64,000 nt of DNA from Paenibacillus pabuli NBRC 13638 (lineage in GTDB: Bacteria; Bacillota; Bacilli; Paenibacillales; Paenibacillaceae): positions 248,001 through 312,000 of the forward strand of contig NZ_BCNM01000005.1 of the NCBI RefSeq assembly GCF_001514495.1, written 5' to 3'. Shown in pieces: positions 1 to 9,311 of the stretch. Position 1 is the first letter of the stretch. Each line of letters opens with the position of its first letter. A model generated the notes under the pieces. It ran no database searches and had not been told where the DNA came from. It was given only the letters and a program-made list of their open reading frames with translations. The translations under genes and the position numbers were made by a program.

Positions 1-332
1 AAATGATCGCTGTAGACATGGGCGCTATGGGTGATGACCTCAGCTGTAAAGAAACGGATGTCTCCATCTGTGCCAAAGACTCCTCAGGTCCGTATGACTA
101 TAATATGACGAGTCGCCTGATTGAATTGGCGCAAAAAGCTAATTTGGATTATGTGGTTGATATTTATCCCCAATACGGTTCCGATGGCAGCGCAGCATTA
201 CGTGGAGGAAATAACATTCGCGCAGCGTTGATTGGTCCGGGCGTTCATGCTTCCCATTCTATGGAGCGTACGCATAAAGATGCAGTCTTGAATACAGCCA
301 GACTGCTTGCTGCATATATTACGACCAAGTAA
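1..332 (+). CDS. M42 family metallo-aminopeptidase, C-terminal part (5' end outside window)
   Basis: This is the last 109-110 codons of a gene that begins before the window; the ATG at base 3 is internal. The residues match the C-terminal half of M42 dinuclear zinc aminopeptidases (FrvX/YsdC type): a VDMGAMGDD segment, a GSDGSAALRGG segment and the closing GVHASHSMERTH, whose last His is a metal ligand in the family. These are cytosolic enzymes that trim N-terminal residues from peptides, normally about 350 residues long. The reading frame is open to the window edge and a strong terminator follows the stop. The family call is firm; substrate preference cannot be read from this part. Confidence 0.88.
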   Translation, partial: MIAVDMGAMGDDLSCKETDVSICAKDSSGPYDYNMTSRLIELAQKANLDYVVDIYPQYGSDGSAALRGGNNIRAALIGPGVHASHSMERTHKDAVLNTARLLAAYITTK

Positions 333-347
333 TTTTGTATGCGCAAA

Positions 348-396
348 AAGAAGGACACAATCAGCACCGTTAAGGGACGCTCGTTGTGTCCTTCTT
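348..396. terminator. Bidirectional intrinsic terminator
   Basis: Perfect 13-bp arms (AAGAAGGACACAA at 348-360 and its complement at 384-396) flank a 23-base loop. The arm ends are A- and T-rich, so it can serve both the peptidase gene and the convergent coiled-coil gene. Confidence 0.85.
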
Positions 397-407
397 ATTT
401 GAACATA

Positions 408-1346
408 TTAATCCGCTCGTTCAACATATTCTCGATACCTGCGTTCCAAAAGTTCCAATTGTGCTTGGTGTTCACGCATTCCATTTTTCAATACCTGCAG
501 CGTCTTTCGAACCATACTCAGTCCATCTTTCACCTGCATTTCAGCTTTGCGAATTTTGTCCTGAACCATCCAGTCCACAAAGAGATTGTCGAAGAAGTAG
601 TCCGCAAATGACAGCAGTCCTCCAAGATGTAATTCCGTGTGTATCGCCATCTTCACATCCTCCAGCTCCTTCTGAAATCGGCGCAGGCGTTTTCCCGCAT
701 CTATAATAGCGACCTGGGCATCATCCATTCGACTGCGCTTCATATGGGTGGAGATCATCCCGCCGCCCATCATATCATATATCCCCCAATTCCCCGCAGA
801 AGACAACGCCTTTTCAGCACGTTCAAGTGCAAGGAGAAGATATTCGCCTTCCCTGTCTGCTTCATTCAGCTCCTGAAGCTCACCTGAGAGATGCTCCCGA
901 TCCTCAGCCATTTGCTGTAATTCTGCATCTTTCTCCAGCAGATCATTTTCCTTTTTGCCCCATAATACCTGATAATCACTCTGCCAAAACTCATATTGTC
1001 GTTGTCCTTCCACTTCTTGTTGCACCTGCAAGCGTTGCTCCTGGATATCCTTTAACATCTGGCAAGCCGTATCATATTCTGCCTTACTCTCCATCAACTC
1101 CAGTTCTTCTTTTTCCAGACGCTCCTCCTTCTTGCCAATCAAATGATAAAAGAACGCGGATAAGCTCATACTGTTCAGTCGTTCCACATCGTTTTGTTCC
1201 TTTTGGAGATGCTCCAGACGCTGCTGTACTTTCGCTTTCCATTCAACTTCCTCCTGATTCAGCTTTTCCAGCCGATCATTCCATTTCTCGTATATTCTCC
1301 CCTTTTCCTTGAGGATCGCCAACTGTTCATTCAATTCTCTATACAT
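408..1346 (-). CDS. Coiled-coil protein of unknown function
   Basis: A 312-residue soluble protein with no recognised enzymatic motif. Residues 1-170 are rich in E, K, Q and L with heptad character and look like long coiled coils. A Gly/Met patch (IYDMMGGGMIS, about 190-200) interrupts them, then a second helical part follows. There is no signal peptide or membrane segment. The ATG at 1346 lies 12 bases after AAAGGGGAG; a TTG one codon upstream has better spacing and is an equal choice. It is convergent with the M42 gene and downstream of the ABC-F gene on the same strand. Function unknown. Confidence 0.75.
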   Translation of the reverse strand: MYRELNEQLAILKEKGRIYEKWNDRLEKLNQEEVEWKAKVQQRLEHLQKEQNDVERLNSMSLSAFFYHLIGKKEERLEKEELELMESKAEYDTACQMLKDIQEQRLQVQQEVEGQRQYEFWQSDYQVLWGKKENDLLEKDAELQQMAEDREHLSGELQELNEADREGEYLLLALERAEKALSSAGNWGIYDMMGGGMISTHMKRSRMDDAQVAIIDAGKRLRRFQKELEDVKMAIHTELHLGGLLSFADYFFDNLFVDWMVQDKIRKAEMQVKDGLSMVRKTLQVLKNGMREHQAQLELLERRYREYVERAD

Positions 1347-1509
1347 CAATGCGGGATTCTCCCCTTTCCATGGAATTCTGTGTAATCCTTTACTTCATAC
1401 AACGTAATGAATATGGCTAACGTTTCATATAAAGTCACAAAAAAAACGCCCTACTCCCAAAAAGCGACTACAAGTCACTTTTTGAAGAGAGGACGATTCA
1501 TTAGGCAAG

Positions 1510-3447
1510 TTATGACTTGCTTTTCTCAATCTGTTCAGCGAGCTCATTCAACACGGTCCAGCGTTCCATCAGTTCGTCCAGATGGCGCTCCGCTTCAGCC
1601 TGCTCTGCCATTAACTCCTGCAGACGGGCAGAATCGCTGAATGATTCTTCCATCTCTTTGTTAATTCGGGCGAGATTCGCTTCGGCTTTCTCAATATTCT
1701 CATCGATCTGATCATATTCACGCTGTTCCTTGAAGCTGAACTTCAGCTTCGGTTTGGCTGCAGACGCAGCAGGCTTGCTCTCCTCCGCTGCCGGCTTCGC
1801 CTTGGCCGCCGCCGTACCCGCATCACTCTCCGCAGAAGATCCCGGTGCATTCTTCAGCATCCATTCCGCGTACTCGCTGTAGTCGCCAACATGCACACGT
1901 ACAACACCGTTACCTTCAAAAGACAGCACTTTATCCACGGTCCGATCAAGGAAGTAACGGTCATGGGATACGACAAACACCACCCCTGGAAAATCATCCA
2001 GATAGTCTTCGAGCACAGCGAGTGTCTGAATGTCCAAGTCATTCGTCGGCTCATCCAGCAGAAGGACATTGGGGGCTGCCATCAATACGCGCAGCAGGTA
2101 CAGACGACGCTTTTCTCCACCAGACAGACGGGAGATTGGCGTCCACTGTGATGCAGGGGTGAACAGGAAACGTTCCAGCATCTGTGCTGCCGTAATGAGA
2201 GAACCATCAGCTGTTTTCACATTCTCGGCCACTTCCTTGATGTACTCAATGACCCGCAGAGATTCATTCATCTCCTGGTGTTCCTGTGTGAAGTAACCCA
2301 GGTTAACCGTAGGACCTACAACTACCTCCCCTGAATCCGGTTCAAGCTTCCCGGAGATCATCTGCAGCAAGGTCGATTTACCACTGCCGTTTGGACCCAC
2401 GATGCCTACGCGGTCACCAGGTACCGCAATGTAACTCAGATCTTCAATCAGTTTACGACCATCAGCCGATTTGGACAGATGTTCGATCTCCAGTATTTTT
2501 TTGCCCAAACGAGTGGAACCCACGGATACCTCCAATGAACCTGAGCGATTGGGTCCCTGTTGGTCCTTCAACTGTTCGAAGCGATCAATTCTGGCTTTTT
2601 GCTTCGTCGTCCGCGCTTTTGCACCGCGACGAATCCATGCAAGCTCTGTACGCAGCAGGTTTTGCCGCTTTTGTTCCGATGCGGATTCACGTTCCTCCCG
2701 TTCAGCCTTCAATTCTAGAAAGCGGGTATAGTTAGCCTCATATCGGAATAAACGGCCATGATCCAGCTCCAGCATTACATTGGCTACACGATCCAGGAAA
2801 TAACGATCATGCGTAATCATGAGCAGGGCACCGCGCCGTTTTTGCAAATATTGTTCCAGCCAAACCACGGAATCATTATCGATATGGTTCGTAGGTTCAT
2901 CCAGAATGAGCAGCTCGCAAGGGTGAATGAGCGCAGAGGCAAGCGCTACCCGTTTACGTTGTCCGCCAGACAACGTGCCCATCAAGGCATCGAATTGACG
3001 GATGCCCAATTTGGACAGAATGCTTTTCGCTTCACTCTCCATCTGCCAAACCTGAAGCTGCTCCATCTGCTGATTCAAACGCAACAATCGCTCCTCCAGA
3101 GCAGGATCGGAAGGGTTGAGCTCTAACAGCTCCATCGTTTCCGTATATTCACGCACCGTTTTCATCTCCGGGCTGTCGCCCTCGAATACTTGCTGCAGTA
3201 CGGTATTATCCGGGTTAAACTGCGGATTCTGTGCCAGGAACTGTATGCGTACATCATTCCCAATCGAGATCTGTCCTTCATCCGCTGGCTCCATGCCTGC
3301 AATAACGCGCAAAAATGTGGACTTCCCGGTACCGTTCACACCAACGACACCAATCTTGTCCTGGTCGCCCATGCCGAATGAGGCATCTTTAAACAATATT
3401 TTCTCACCATAACTTTTCGCAACTTGCTCTACCGTCATTATGTTCAT
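1510..3447 (-). CDS. ABC-F family ATPase (Uup/YfmR type)
   Basis: A cytosolic 645-residue protein with two ATP-binding cassettes and no membrane domain. Cassette 1 has GVNGTGKST at 36-44, LSGGQ at 159-163 and LLILDEP at 179-185. Cassette 2 has GPNGSGKST, LSGGEKRR and LLLDEPTNDLD. Between them lies a basic linker typical of ABC-F translation factors. The end (about 545-645) is an Ala/Lys/Pro-rich stretch followed by a coiled coil, as in Uup and Bacillus YfmR. Family members act at the ribosome, resolving stalled elongation; the Uup/YfmR assignment rests on the C-terminal coiled coil and length. A resistance ABC-F is less likely because that tail is usually absent there. Confidence 0.9.
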   Translation of the reverse strand: MNIMTVEQVAKSYGEKILFKDASFGMGDQDKIGVVGVNGTGKSTFLRVIAGMEPADEGQISIGNDVRIQFLAQNPQFNPDNTVLQQVFEGDSPEMKTVREYTETMELLELNPSDPALEERLLRLNQQMEQLQVWQMESEAKSILSKLGIRQFDALMGTLSGGQRKRVALASALIHPCELLILDEPTNHIDNDSVVWLEQYLQKRRGALLMITHDRYFLDRVANVMLELDHGRLFRYEANYTRFLELKAEREERESASEQKRQNLLRTELAWIRRGAKARTTKQKARIDRFEQLKDQQGPNRSGSLEVSVGSTRLGKKILEIEHLSKSADGRKLIEDLSYIAVPGDRVGIVGPNGSGKSTLLQMISGKLEPDSGEVVVGPTVNLGYFTQEHQEMNESLRVIEYIKEVAENVKTADGSLITAAQMLERFLFTPASQWTPISRLSGGEKRRLYLLRVLMAAPNVLLLDEPTNDLDIQTLAVLEDYLDDFPGVVFVVSHDRYFLDRTVDKVLSFEGNGVVRVHVGDYSEYAEWMLKNAPGSSAESDAGTAAAKAKPAAEESKPAASAAKPKLKFSFKEQREYDQIDENIEKAEANLARINKEMEESFSDSARLQELMAEQAEAERHLDELMERWTVLNELAEQIEKSKS

Positions 3448-3509
3448 TGCTCGTTACCTACTTCTCTGTAAAATGAAATTCAATTTCAAGCTTCACTTGC
3501 TACCTCAGG

Positions 3510-4088
3510 TTATACTTGCAAAAAAGAACGGCATCCGTCTAAAAACAAAGCTGCTGCAAAAGCAATTCGTTTGTTCAGATCTTCCTCATTAAACTCCGGA
3601 TTTAGCATGATATCCATCTTCAGCCGGTCGAGAATTCCGATGTAAGCTTCCGCCAGAAGCACAGGCTCAGGTACACTTGCGCTTTGCAGAACCTCACAGA
3701 CCATACTCATATATTCATTCATAAATGCTTTCATGAATTTCATCAGATCTGGATCATTATTCGGGGCCATAAAAAACAGCTTGGTATGATTGCGACGCTC
3801 ATAATAATACGTCAGATGAGTCTTGGCGATCGCGGCAAGCTTGTCTCCTGTATTTTCATGTGATTTCAGAGCATAGTCAAGCCTGCTGATAAAACTGTTG
3901 CAGTCTCGCATGGATACCGCGACAAATAATTGTTCCTTGCTTTTAAAATATAAATAAATGGTGCCTTTTGCGATGCCCGCTTCATCAGCAATATCGGACA
4001 TTTTCGTTTCATAGAATCCTTTTGAACCGAAAATACCGTAAGCGGCATCCAAAATAGCCTCCGATTTGTCTCCGTGCACAGTGCTCAA
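3510..4088 (-). CDS. TetR family transcriptional regulator
   Basis: 192 residues with an N-terminal TetR HTH at about residues 10-55 (AILDAAYGIFGSKGF, then MSDIADEAGIAKGTIYLYF) and a helical ligand-binding remainder. I use the TTG at 4088 because GGAGGG sits 8 bases upstream and it avoids a 44-base overlap with the DUF92 gene; the longer ATG start at 4145 lacks such support. It follows the DUF92 membrane-protein gene by 13 bases, so the two are probably one transcript. TetR proteins usually repress their own or adjacent genes. The effector is unknown. Confidence 0.85.
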   Translation of the reverse strand: MSTVHGDKSEAILDAAYGIFGSKGFYETKMSDIADEAGIAKGTIYLYFKSKEQLFVAVSMRDCNSFISRLDYALKSHENTGDKLAAIAKTHLTYYYERRNHTKLFFMAPNNDPDLMKFMKAFMNEYMSMVCEVLQSASVPEPVLLAEAYIGILDRLKMDIMLNPEFNEEDLNKRIAFAAALFLDGCRSFLQV

Positions 4089-4101
4089 ATGCACTCCCTC
4101 C

Positions 4102-4911
4102 CTACAACGCCAAAATGATACCCAGACCGATTGCCAAACATCCACCGATAACCGAACTGAGAACGTTCACCAAGTCATTACTCATCCAAGTCCAGCCACG
4201 TGAACGGACCGTTGGATGTCCACAATGTTCGCTTACTTCAACCTCGCGCCCGCACACCGTACAACGATACATATACTGAACCGTCGCACCCAGATACGAA
4301 TCGGCAAAAGCTCCGGCCAATCCCCCGACAAGACCGAGACATGCCCAGCTGACCAGCCCCATCCCCTCTATCCCTGAAACCCAAGAAAAGAAGGATGCCC
4401 CTACACCAATTAAAGCTCCGCCAATAGCGGCAGCCAGTGTTCCAAGCAGCGAGACCCCTCCAGAAGTACCGGGGGTCAGGACCTTCCACGTTACAACAGA
4501 GCGCGGCGGCTTGCGGCTGAGACTCCCCCATTCGGTAGCCCAAGTATCCGATGTAACGGTAGCCATGACACCAATAAATGCATACAGCCAGGCCGGGTGT
4601 GGTAAGACCCAGTTGCCAAGACACAGAAACATGCCGATTCCACCGTTAGCCATAACTTGCCCAGCATCCCGATTGCCTGTCTTGGCATACGATTTCTCAA
4701 GCTCTTGTTTGCGATCCTTGCGAAATTTGGAGAAGAGCGTTGAGGTAATAAAAAACAACAGCAGTGTTCCAAACCAAAACAGGTTGCCCGCTCCGTAATA
4801 TATCGTTCCCATTATGATCGCTGCCAGACAGCCAGACAGGGTTAGCGACTTTTTCGCATAGGCAGCACCCGCCACAATAAAAGCGCATACGGCGCCAATT
4901 ATCCAGTCCAT
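4102..4911 (-). CDS. DUF92 family integral membrane protein
   Basis: A 269-residue membrane protein with six to seven hydrophobic segments. Two conserved features of DUF92/TMEM19 proteins are visible: the TSDTWATEWG segment in the middle and a loop with CxxC (RCTVCGREVEVSEHCGH) near the end. The plant member VTE6 is a phytyl-phosphate kinase, so an isoprenoid-phosphate role is possible but untested for this branch. The ATG at 4911 follows GGAGGAGAACTT directly; the 44 extra codons available upstream have no ribosome binding site. It is the first gene of a pair with tetR. Confidence 0.85.
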   Translation of the reverse strand: MDWIIGAVCAFIVAGAAYAKKSLTLSGCLAAIIMGTIYYGAGNLFWFGTLLLFFITSTLFSKFRKDRKQELEKSYAKTGNRDAGQVMANGGIGMFLCLGNWVLPHPAWLYAFIGVMATVTSDTWATEWGSLSRKPPRSVVTWKVLTPGTSGGVSLLGTLAAAIGGALIGVGASFFSWVSGIEGMGLVSWACLGLVGGLAGAFADSYLGATVQYMYRCTVCGREVEVSEHCGHPTVRSRGWTWMSNDLVNVLSSVIGGCLAIGLGIILAL

Positions 4912-4975
4912 AAGTTCTCCTCCATGGGGCAGTATATATGGCCCACATGACGTTTTATTGTATTTTTGAAATTTA

Positions 4976-4981
4976 ATTATA
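4976..4981 (-). promoter_or_regulatory. -10 element of the DUF92-tetR transcript
   Basis: A perfect TATAAT on the minus strand lies about 65 bases before the DUF92 start. No good -35 hexamer is found 16-18 bases upstream, so the promoter call is partial. Confidence 0.45.
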
Positions 4982-5025
4982 CCACGGTTTGATCCCAATG
5001 CCGAAACTCCTGCATTCAGCAAACA

Positions 5026-5068
5026 AAAAACCTGATTCGGCAACGTGAAAAGCTGCCAAATCAGGTTT
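5026..5068 (-). terminator. Intrinsic terminator of the sulfonate/sulfate transport operon
   Basis: On the minus strand AAACCTGATTTGGCAGC pairs with GTTGCCGAATCAGGTTT around a short loop, followed by TTTTTT. It lies about 80 bases after the permease stop. Confidence 0.85.
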
Positions 5069-5148
5069 ATATTGAATCTTCAAGTTAGGATCCATCAGCA
5101 TGCATCATACCATGTGACCCCAGGTATTTATTACGGTTACTTTCCAGT

Positions 5149-5922
5149 TCAGACCCGTTTTGCACTGCTAATTACAGCGTAACGATGGAGTACTCTGCGA
5201 CCAAACCAGTTAAACAGCCGATCCGTGAGAAATCCCATAAATCCCAGAGAAATCAGGCCGACGAAAATCCAATCCGTCCGAAAGAATAACCGGGAATTCC
5301 AGATCAGATAACCTACCCCTTCATTCGAAGCAATCATCTCTGCACCGATGATAGCCATATAGGACGTACCCATTGCCAATCGCACACCAGTGAAGATGTA
5401 AGGGGTCGTTGCCGGAACAATTACATGCAGCAAAATCTGCCATTCGTTTGCCCCCATACTGCGCGCTGAACGGATCTTGTCTTCTTCAATGGAGAGCACA
5501 CCTGTCAGGGTGTTCAGCACAACAATGAAGAATGTGGCATACATGATGAGCGCAATCTTCGACTGTTCTCCGATGCCGAACCAGACCAGAAATAAAGTAA
5601 TAAACGCAATCGGCGGGATAAAACGGATAAAATTAAGGAAAGGTTCTACGAACAACCGGATCATATGCACCTTGCCGACGATGAGTCCTACCGGAATGGC
5701 GATCACGCTTCCGAGTACCCATCCCGCTAGAACACGAGTGAAGCTGATTCCGATATATTGCATCAGCGTACCGTCAGCAATCAATTCTCGAGCTCCCTGG
5801 ACCGTATCCCAAGGACCCGGGATTACATCAGGTCCATAGAGAATGGCGCCGAGCTGCCAGATCAGAACAACCGTTACCCACAGCATCGGGATGGACAACC
5901 ATTTTTTCTCCAACCATCGCAT
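5149..5922 (-). CDS. ABC transporter permease, SsuC/TauC-like
   Basis: A 257-residue inner-membrane permease of the BPD_transp_1 family with about six transmembrane helices and the EAA-type cytoplasmic loop (SMGANEWQILLHVIVP) that docks the ATPase. Such permeases import sulfonates, sulfate esters, taurine or related nitrogen/sulfur compounds. The ATG at 5922 is preceded by GAGGTGA at good spacing; a GTG four codons earlier has none. It is the last gene of the marR-arylsulfotransferase-ABC operon, 17 bases after the ATPase stop. The adjacent arylsulfotransferase favours an organosulfur substrate; this is inference. Confidence 0.9.
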   Translation of the reverse strand: MRWLEKKWLSIPMLWVTVVLIWQLGAILYGPDVIPGPWDTVQGARELIADGTLMQYIGISFTRVLAGWVLGSVIAIPVGLIVGKVHMIRLFVEPFLNFIRFIPPIAFITLFLVWFGIGEQSKIALIMYATFFIVVLNTLTGVLSIEEDKIRSARSMGANEWQILLHVIVPATTPYIFTGVRLAMGTSYMAIIGAEMIASNEGVGYLIWNSRLFFRTDWIFVGLISLGFMGFLTDRLFNWFGRRVLHRYAVISSAKRV

Positions 5923-5939
5923 CTTGCAATTCACCTCAG

Positions 5940-6716
5940 TTATTCTTCAAAATGGCTTTGAATTTGATTGTAAAGGCTGTTGAACTCTGATGAAGCAATA
6001 TTCCTTGGGTAAGGAAGCGTGTTATGGTACAGATCCGTTATATTGGACGATGGCCCTACCGACATGATGCCGATCCGCTCACCCAGTAACAATGCTTCCT
6101 GAATATCATGCGTGACAAAAATAATGGTCTTGTGGGTTTCCTGCCAAATGTTCACCAGTTCTTTTTGCATCGTCCGCCTTGTCATCGCATCCAGCGCTCC
6201 GAAAGGTTCATCCATGAGCAAAATGGCTGAATCATTCGCGAGTACGCGGGCCAATTGAACCCGCTGCTTCATGCCGCCCGACAGTTCCTTCGGAAATTTG
6301 GCCTCATGGCCACCCAGTCCAACAAGCTGGATATACCGGTCCGAAATCGTACGTCGCTGAGACTTCGGCATTTTGGACATTCGAAGCCCAAATTCAACAT
6401 TCTCCCTGACGCTAAGCCACGGGAAGAGGGAAGAATCCGCCTGCTGGAACACCATTGCCCGATCCTTGCCGGGCCTGTCGATCTCCTTGTTATCCACCTT
6501 GAGCTGTCCGCCCGACTTGGAAATAAAGCCTGCAATCATGTTCAAAAGTGTGGACTTGCCGCAGCCGCTGGGACCAAGGAGGATAAAAAATTCTCCGCCC
6601 TTGATGACCAGATCGACATCCTTGATAATATAGTGCACATCCCCACGGGATTGGGCATTGTACGATTTGCGAAGCTGTTCTATACGAATGGTATGCTGAT
6701 CTGCAGGTAAGGACAT
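5940..6716 (-). CDS. ABC transporter ATP-binding protein, SsuB/TauB-like
   Basis: A 258-residue cytosolic ATPase with GPSGCGKST at 48-56, the Q-loop near VFQQ at 89-92, the signature LSGGM at 145-149 and ILLMDEP at 165-171 followed by the D-loop. The sequence belongs to the nitrate/sulfonate/taurine ATPase group. It powers uptake through the downstream permease. Spacing to the substrate-binding-protein gene is 27 bases, consistent with one operon. Substrate specificity is not set by this subunit. Confidence 0.92.
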   Translation of the reverse strand: MSLPADQHTIRIEQLRKSYNAQSRGDVHYIIKDVDLVIKGGEFFILLGPSGCGKSTLLNMIAGFISKSGGQLKVDNKEIDRPGKDRAMVFQQADSSLFPWLSVRENVEFGLRMSKMPKSQRRTISDRYIQLVGLGGHEAKFPKELSGGMKQRVQLARVLANDSAILLMDEPFGALDAMTRRTMQKELVNIWQETHKTIIFVTHDIQEALLLGERIGIMSVGPSSNITDLYHNTLPYPRNIASSEFNSLYNQIQSHFEE

Positions 6717-6743
6717 AAGGATACCTCCAATCCATTGGGTAAG

Positions 6744-7781
6744 TTATTGCGTATAAGTCACTTTATCCGAAAGCACCTGCTTGAGCGGTCCCAAATTAAG
6801 TTTGTTATCCAGATCAAAATCCTGTTCAATGATTCCGTTCTCTACCATATATTTCTTCTGCCCTGCCAAGCTGTCATAGGCTGCCTGTGTGAATCCAACT
6901 TCCCAAGGATTGATGGGCAAATCCTTCAAGGTAGCCTCCTTTGGCTGCTTGGTTTCCTTATACATTAAGTCCGCAACCTCTTCGGGATGCGCCTGAGCGT
7001 ACGCCGAAGCCTCATCCAGTCCTGCCAGGAACGCACTCACCGTTTCCGGGTTTGCCTGAATGAATTCATTGCTTGCCACAAGCCCCATACCAAGGCGTAC
7101 AGGCGTCTGGGACATATCGGTAAGCTGATGCACCCCTTCAAGCGTATCGAATTTATCAGTCAAAGCAGACCCGATCACCCATGTGGCGTCCAATTCTCCC
7201 TGTTTCAATGCGATATAGGACTCATCAAAAGCTCCCTGCCCTACCTGGGTCACATCACTCAGCACCAGTCCCTGATCTTTCAGATATTCATCCCACAGAT
7301 AAGGAATAAATGTACCTCGGATGAAGCTCACTTTCTTGCCTTTCAAATCCGCTCCGCTCTGAATGTCATCCTTGGCATACAGCTTCCAGGCAGCCGCTGC
7401 TTCATCGGTAGCCTGACCTGCGGAAGCAATGATGGAATATTCCCCTTTGGCCAATGCGTTCAATACAGGAAAATCTGCGCCATAGGCAATGTCCACCTGC
7501 TTGATAAATAACGCATTTACTCCTTCAGCCGGTGAGCCGAACGTAATACTCTCTGCATCAATGCCACGGCTTGCAAAGAATCCTTTGGCGATCGCGATCC
7601 TGAACGTTGGATTGGTACTTGTATCTGCGATTCGAATTTTTACGTTTTCGGCATCTTTGCCTGTGGCACCTTTGGCTTCGGATACCGTTCCGTCTGAAGA
7701 ACAACCGGATAAAATCAATATCATGGACAAGAGCGTTAATAATGCACCAGTTAGGATGGCCGGTTTTCTCACAATATGCAC
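6744..7781 (-). CDS. ABC transporter substrate-binding lipoprotein, SsuA-like
   Basis: A 345-residue extracellular lipoprotein. A hydrophobic signal ends in the lipobox LSGC with Cys27, so the mature protein is membrane-anchored. The rest matches NMT1/SsuA-type periplasmic-binding folds (IRIADTSTNPTFRIAIAKGFF near the mature N terminus, FGSPAEGVNALFIKQVDIAYG further on). It captures the substrate for the downstream ATPase and permease. It starts 29 bases after the arylsulfotransferase gene. The ligand is probably a sulfonate or sulfate ester given the context, but the SsuA family also binds taurine and thiamine-precursor-like compounds. Confidence 0.9.
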   Translation of the reverse strand: MHIVRKPAILTGALLTLLSMILILSGCSSDGTVSEAKGATGKDAENVKIRIADTSTNPTFRIAIAKGFFASRGIDAESITFGSPAEGVNALFIKQVDIAYGADFPVLNALAKGEYSIIASAGQATDEAAAAWKLYAKDDIQSGADLKGKKVSFIRGTFIPYLWDEYLKDQGLVLSDVTQVGQGAFDESYIALKQGELDATWVIGSALTDKFDTLEGVHQLTDMSQTPVRLGMGLVASNEFIQANPETVSAFLAGLDEASAYAQAHPEEVADLMYKETKQPKEATLKDLPINPWEVGFTQAAYDSLAGQKKYMVENGIIEQDFDLDNKLNLGPLKQVLSDKVTYTQ

Positions 7782-7810
7782 CCCATTCGTCTATTCATTG
7801 TTTGTTGCTC

Positions 7811-9259
7811 TTAGCTGCCCTGCTTGCCTTCATCTGACGTGGCTACACAGGCAGCACCTTCAACAAACGGCAATGTTACCTCGACGTTCACTACGGATAC
7901 AGAGCCTTTGGGAGCTGCTCCCGGCACCCTGTAGATCGAAACATCAATGGCTTCAATCGCAACTTCCTGCGGCTTCTCCAGCTGTGGCACCCAGTGATAA
8001 GGCACGCGATACGAACGATAGACCATATTGGTATTCCGTCGGTCCTTATAAGGGGAAACATATTCCCAAACCAGCTCATGCTCGGATGTAACTTCGAACA
8101 ATCGGCCGTTGGAGCCCTCGGTAATCAGCGTGTTTCCGTTAGGCAAGCGCTGGGCCGAACTGATGTATGGGCTGTAAAACTTATAGGAATCCGTAGGGAC
8201 CGAAAAGCCTGCTTCCGCCGATGTATACTGCCATACTATTTCCAAGGTCACCGGGTTAATCTCAAGCACACGGGAATGATCGCGCACCGCATGCTTCAAG
8301 CCGTAGGGAGAAGCCGGATTTGGAAGACCGTAACCTGCCCAGCCTCCATTGTCGAATACCAACAGATTCCCTTCTCCGGGCAAACCCTGAGGAATAATAT
8401 GTGCATGATGCTGGCCTATGATCGTTCCAATATGCTTCGCCTCAGGCAAAGAATAATCCGGCCCCAGTTTCCATACAATTTTACCGCTCTGTCTATCCGT
8501 AATTGCGATAATATTCGCTTCTCTGGCATCCCAGATCACATTATCGGGATGGAACCGCTCGTCTCCATTTTCATAGAAATGGTTTGGACCAACATAAGAA
8601 GCTGAATTAATATGTAACCAATCGCCTACCCCACCACCGAGATGTCCAAATGAGCGTGTGTTCGGATCACGGAACAGAACATTACGGGCTGACTCATCAA
8701 ATCCCAGTTCCTCGAAGTGCTCGTTCGGCAGCCATTCCCATAATACATTTCCTTCCCAATCGACTTCTATAATCGCATCGTCAAGCAATGGCTTATCCGA
8801 AATGGACGGGTTGCTCACATTTTTGTGAGCAAGAATCAGCGTCTTCCCGCCCTGTGTCTTAGGTGCAAGCCCGGGAGCGTAATACCCGACCGGATTACCC
8901 TCCCGCTGGAAATCATGGTGTTGGCGGGCGTACCATAGCGGTTCATATCCCGGATCTTCGATGTGTTCGTAGCTGTTGTACTTCCATACAATATGGCCTT
9001 CCCAATCCACCTGAACCAAATCCACATTATCCTGGATACCGAACTTCGGATCTCTTCGGCCCGTGCTGCCCAATACAAACCCGCCAGGGAAGACTTTGGC
9101 CGGGAAGCCCAGCAGCCCTTTCCACAGGTGAACCTCTTTACCATTCATGTCGATCAGCACGACACCTTCTTCGCCTGCCTGATAGACGGTATAACCGCTC
9201 CAAGCTTTATCTGGATTATATAGGGTTGCTCCGGTAGGATATATCGTTGAATGTCCCAT
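7811..9259 (-). CDS. Arylsulfotransferase (ASST) family protein, apparently cytoplasmic
   Basis: 482 residues forming repeated beta-propeller blades, seen as recurring V-D-W-E-G and I-V-W-x-Y/L units (for example at 84-94 and 166-176). ASST-type segments are visible: DWLHINS at 213-219, TDRQSGKIVWKLGPDYS at about 254-270 and the His cluster GQHHAH at 282-287. ASST enzymes move sulfate between phenolic esters without PAPS, through a sulfated His. Characterised enzymes are exported, but this one starts MGHSTIYPTG with no signal peptide. The gene sits between marR and an SsuABC-like importer, suggesting it processes an imported aryl sulfate. The substrate is unknown, and I cannot prove which His is catalytic. 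Confidence 0.82.
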   Translation of the reverse strand: MGHSTIYPTGATLYNPDKAWSGYTVYQAGEEGVVLIDMNGKEVHLWKGLLGFPAKVFPGGFVLGSTGRRDPKFGIQDNVDLVQVDWEGHIVWKYNSYEHIEDPGYEPLWYARQHHDFQREGNPVGYYAPGLAPKTQGGKTLILAHKNVSNPSISDKPLLDDAIIEVDWEGNVLWEWLPNEHFEELGFDESARNVLFRDPNTRSFGHLGGGVGDWLHINSASYVGPNHFYENGDERFHPDNVIWDAREANIIAITDRQSGKIVWKLGPDYSLPEAKHIGTIIGQHHAHIIPQGLPGEGNLLVFDNGGWAGYGLPNPASPYGLKHAVRDHSRVLEINPVTLEIVWQYTSAEAGFSVPTDSYKFYSPYISSAQRLPNGNTLITEGSNGRLFEVTSEHELVWEYVSPYKDRRNTNMVYRSYRVPYHWVPQLEKPQEVAIEAIDVSIYRVPGAAPKGSVSVVNVEVTLPFVEGAACVATSDEGKQGS

Positions 9260-9311
9260 GAATCATCTCTCCTTAAAGTGGTTTGGCTTCACTATTCGAT
9301 CTAGCGTTACG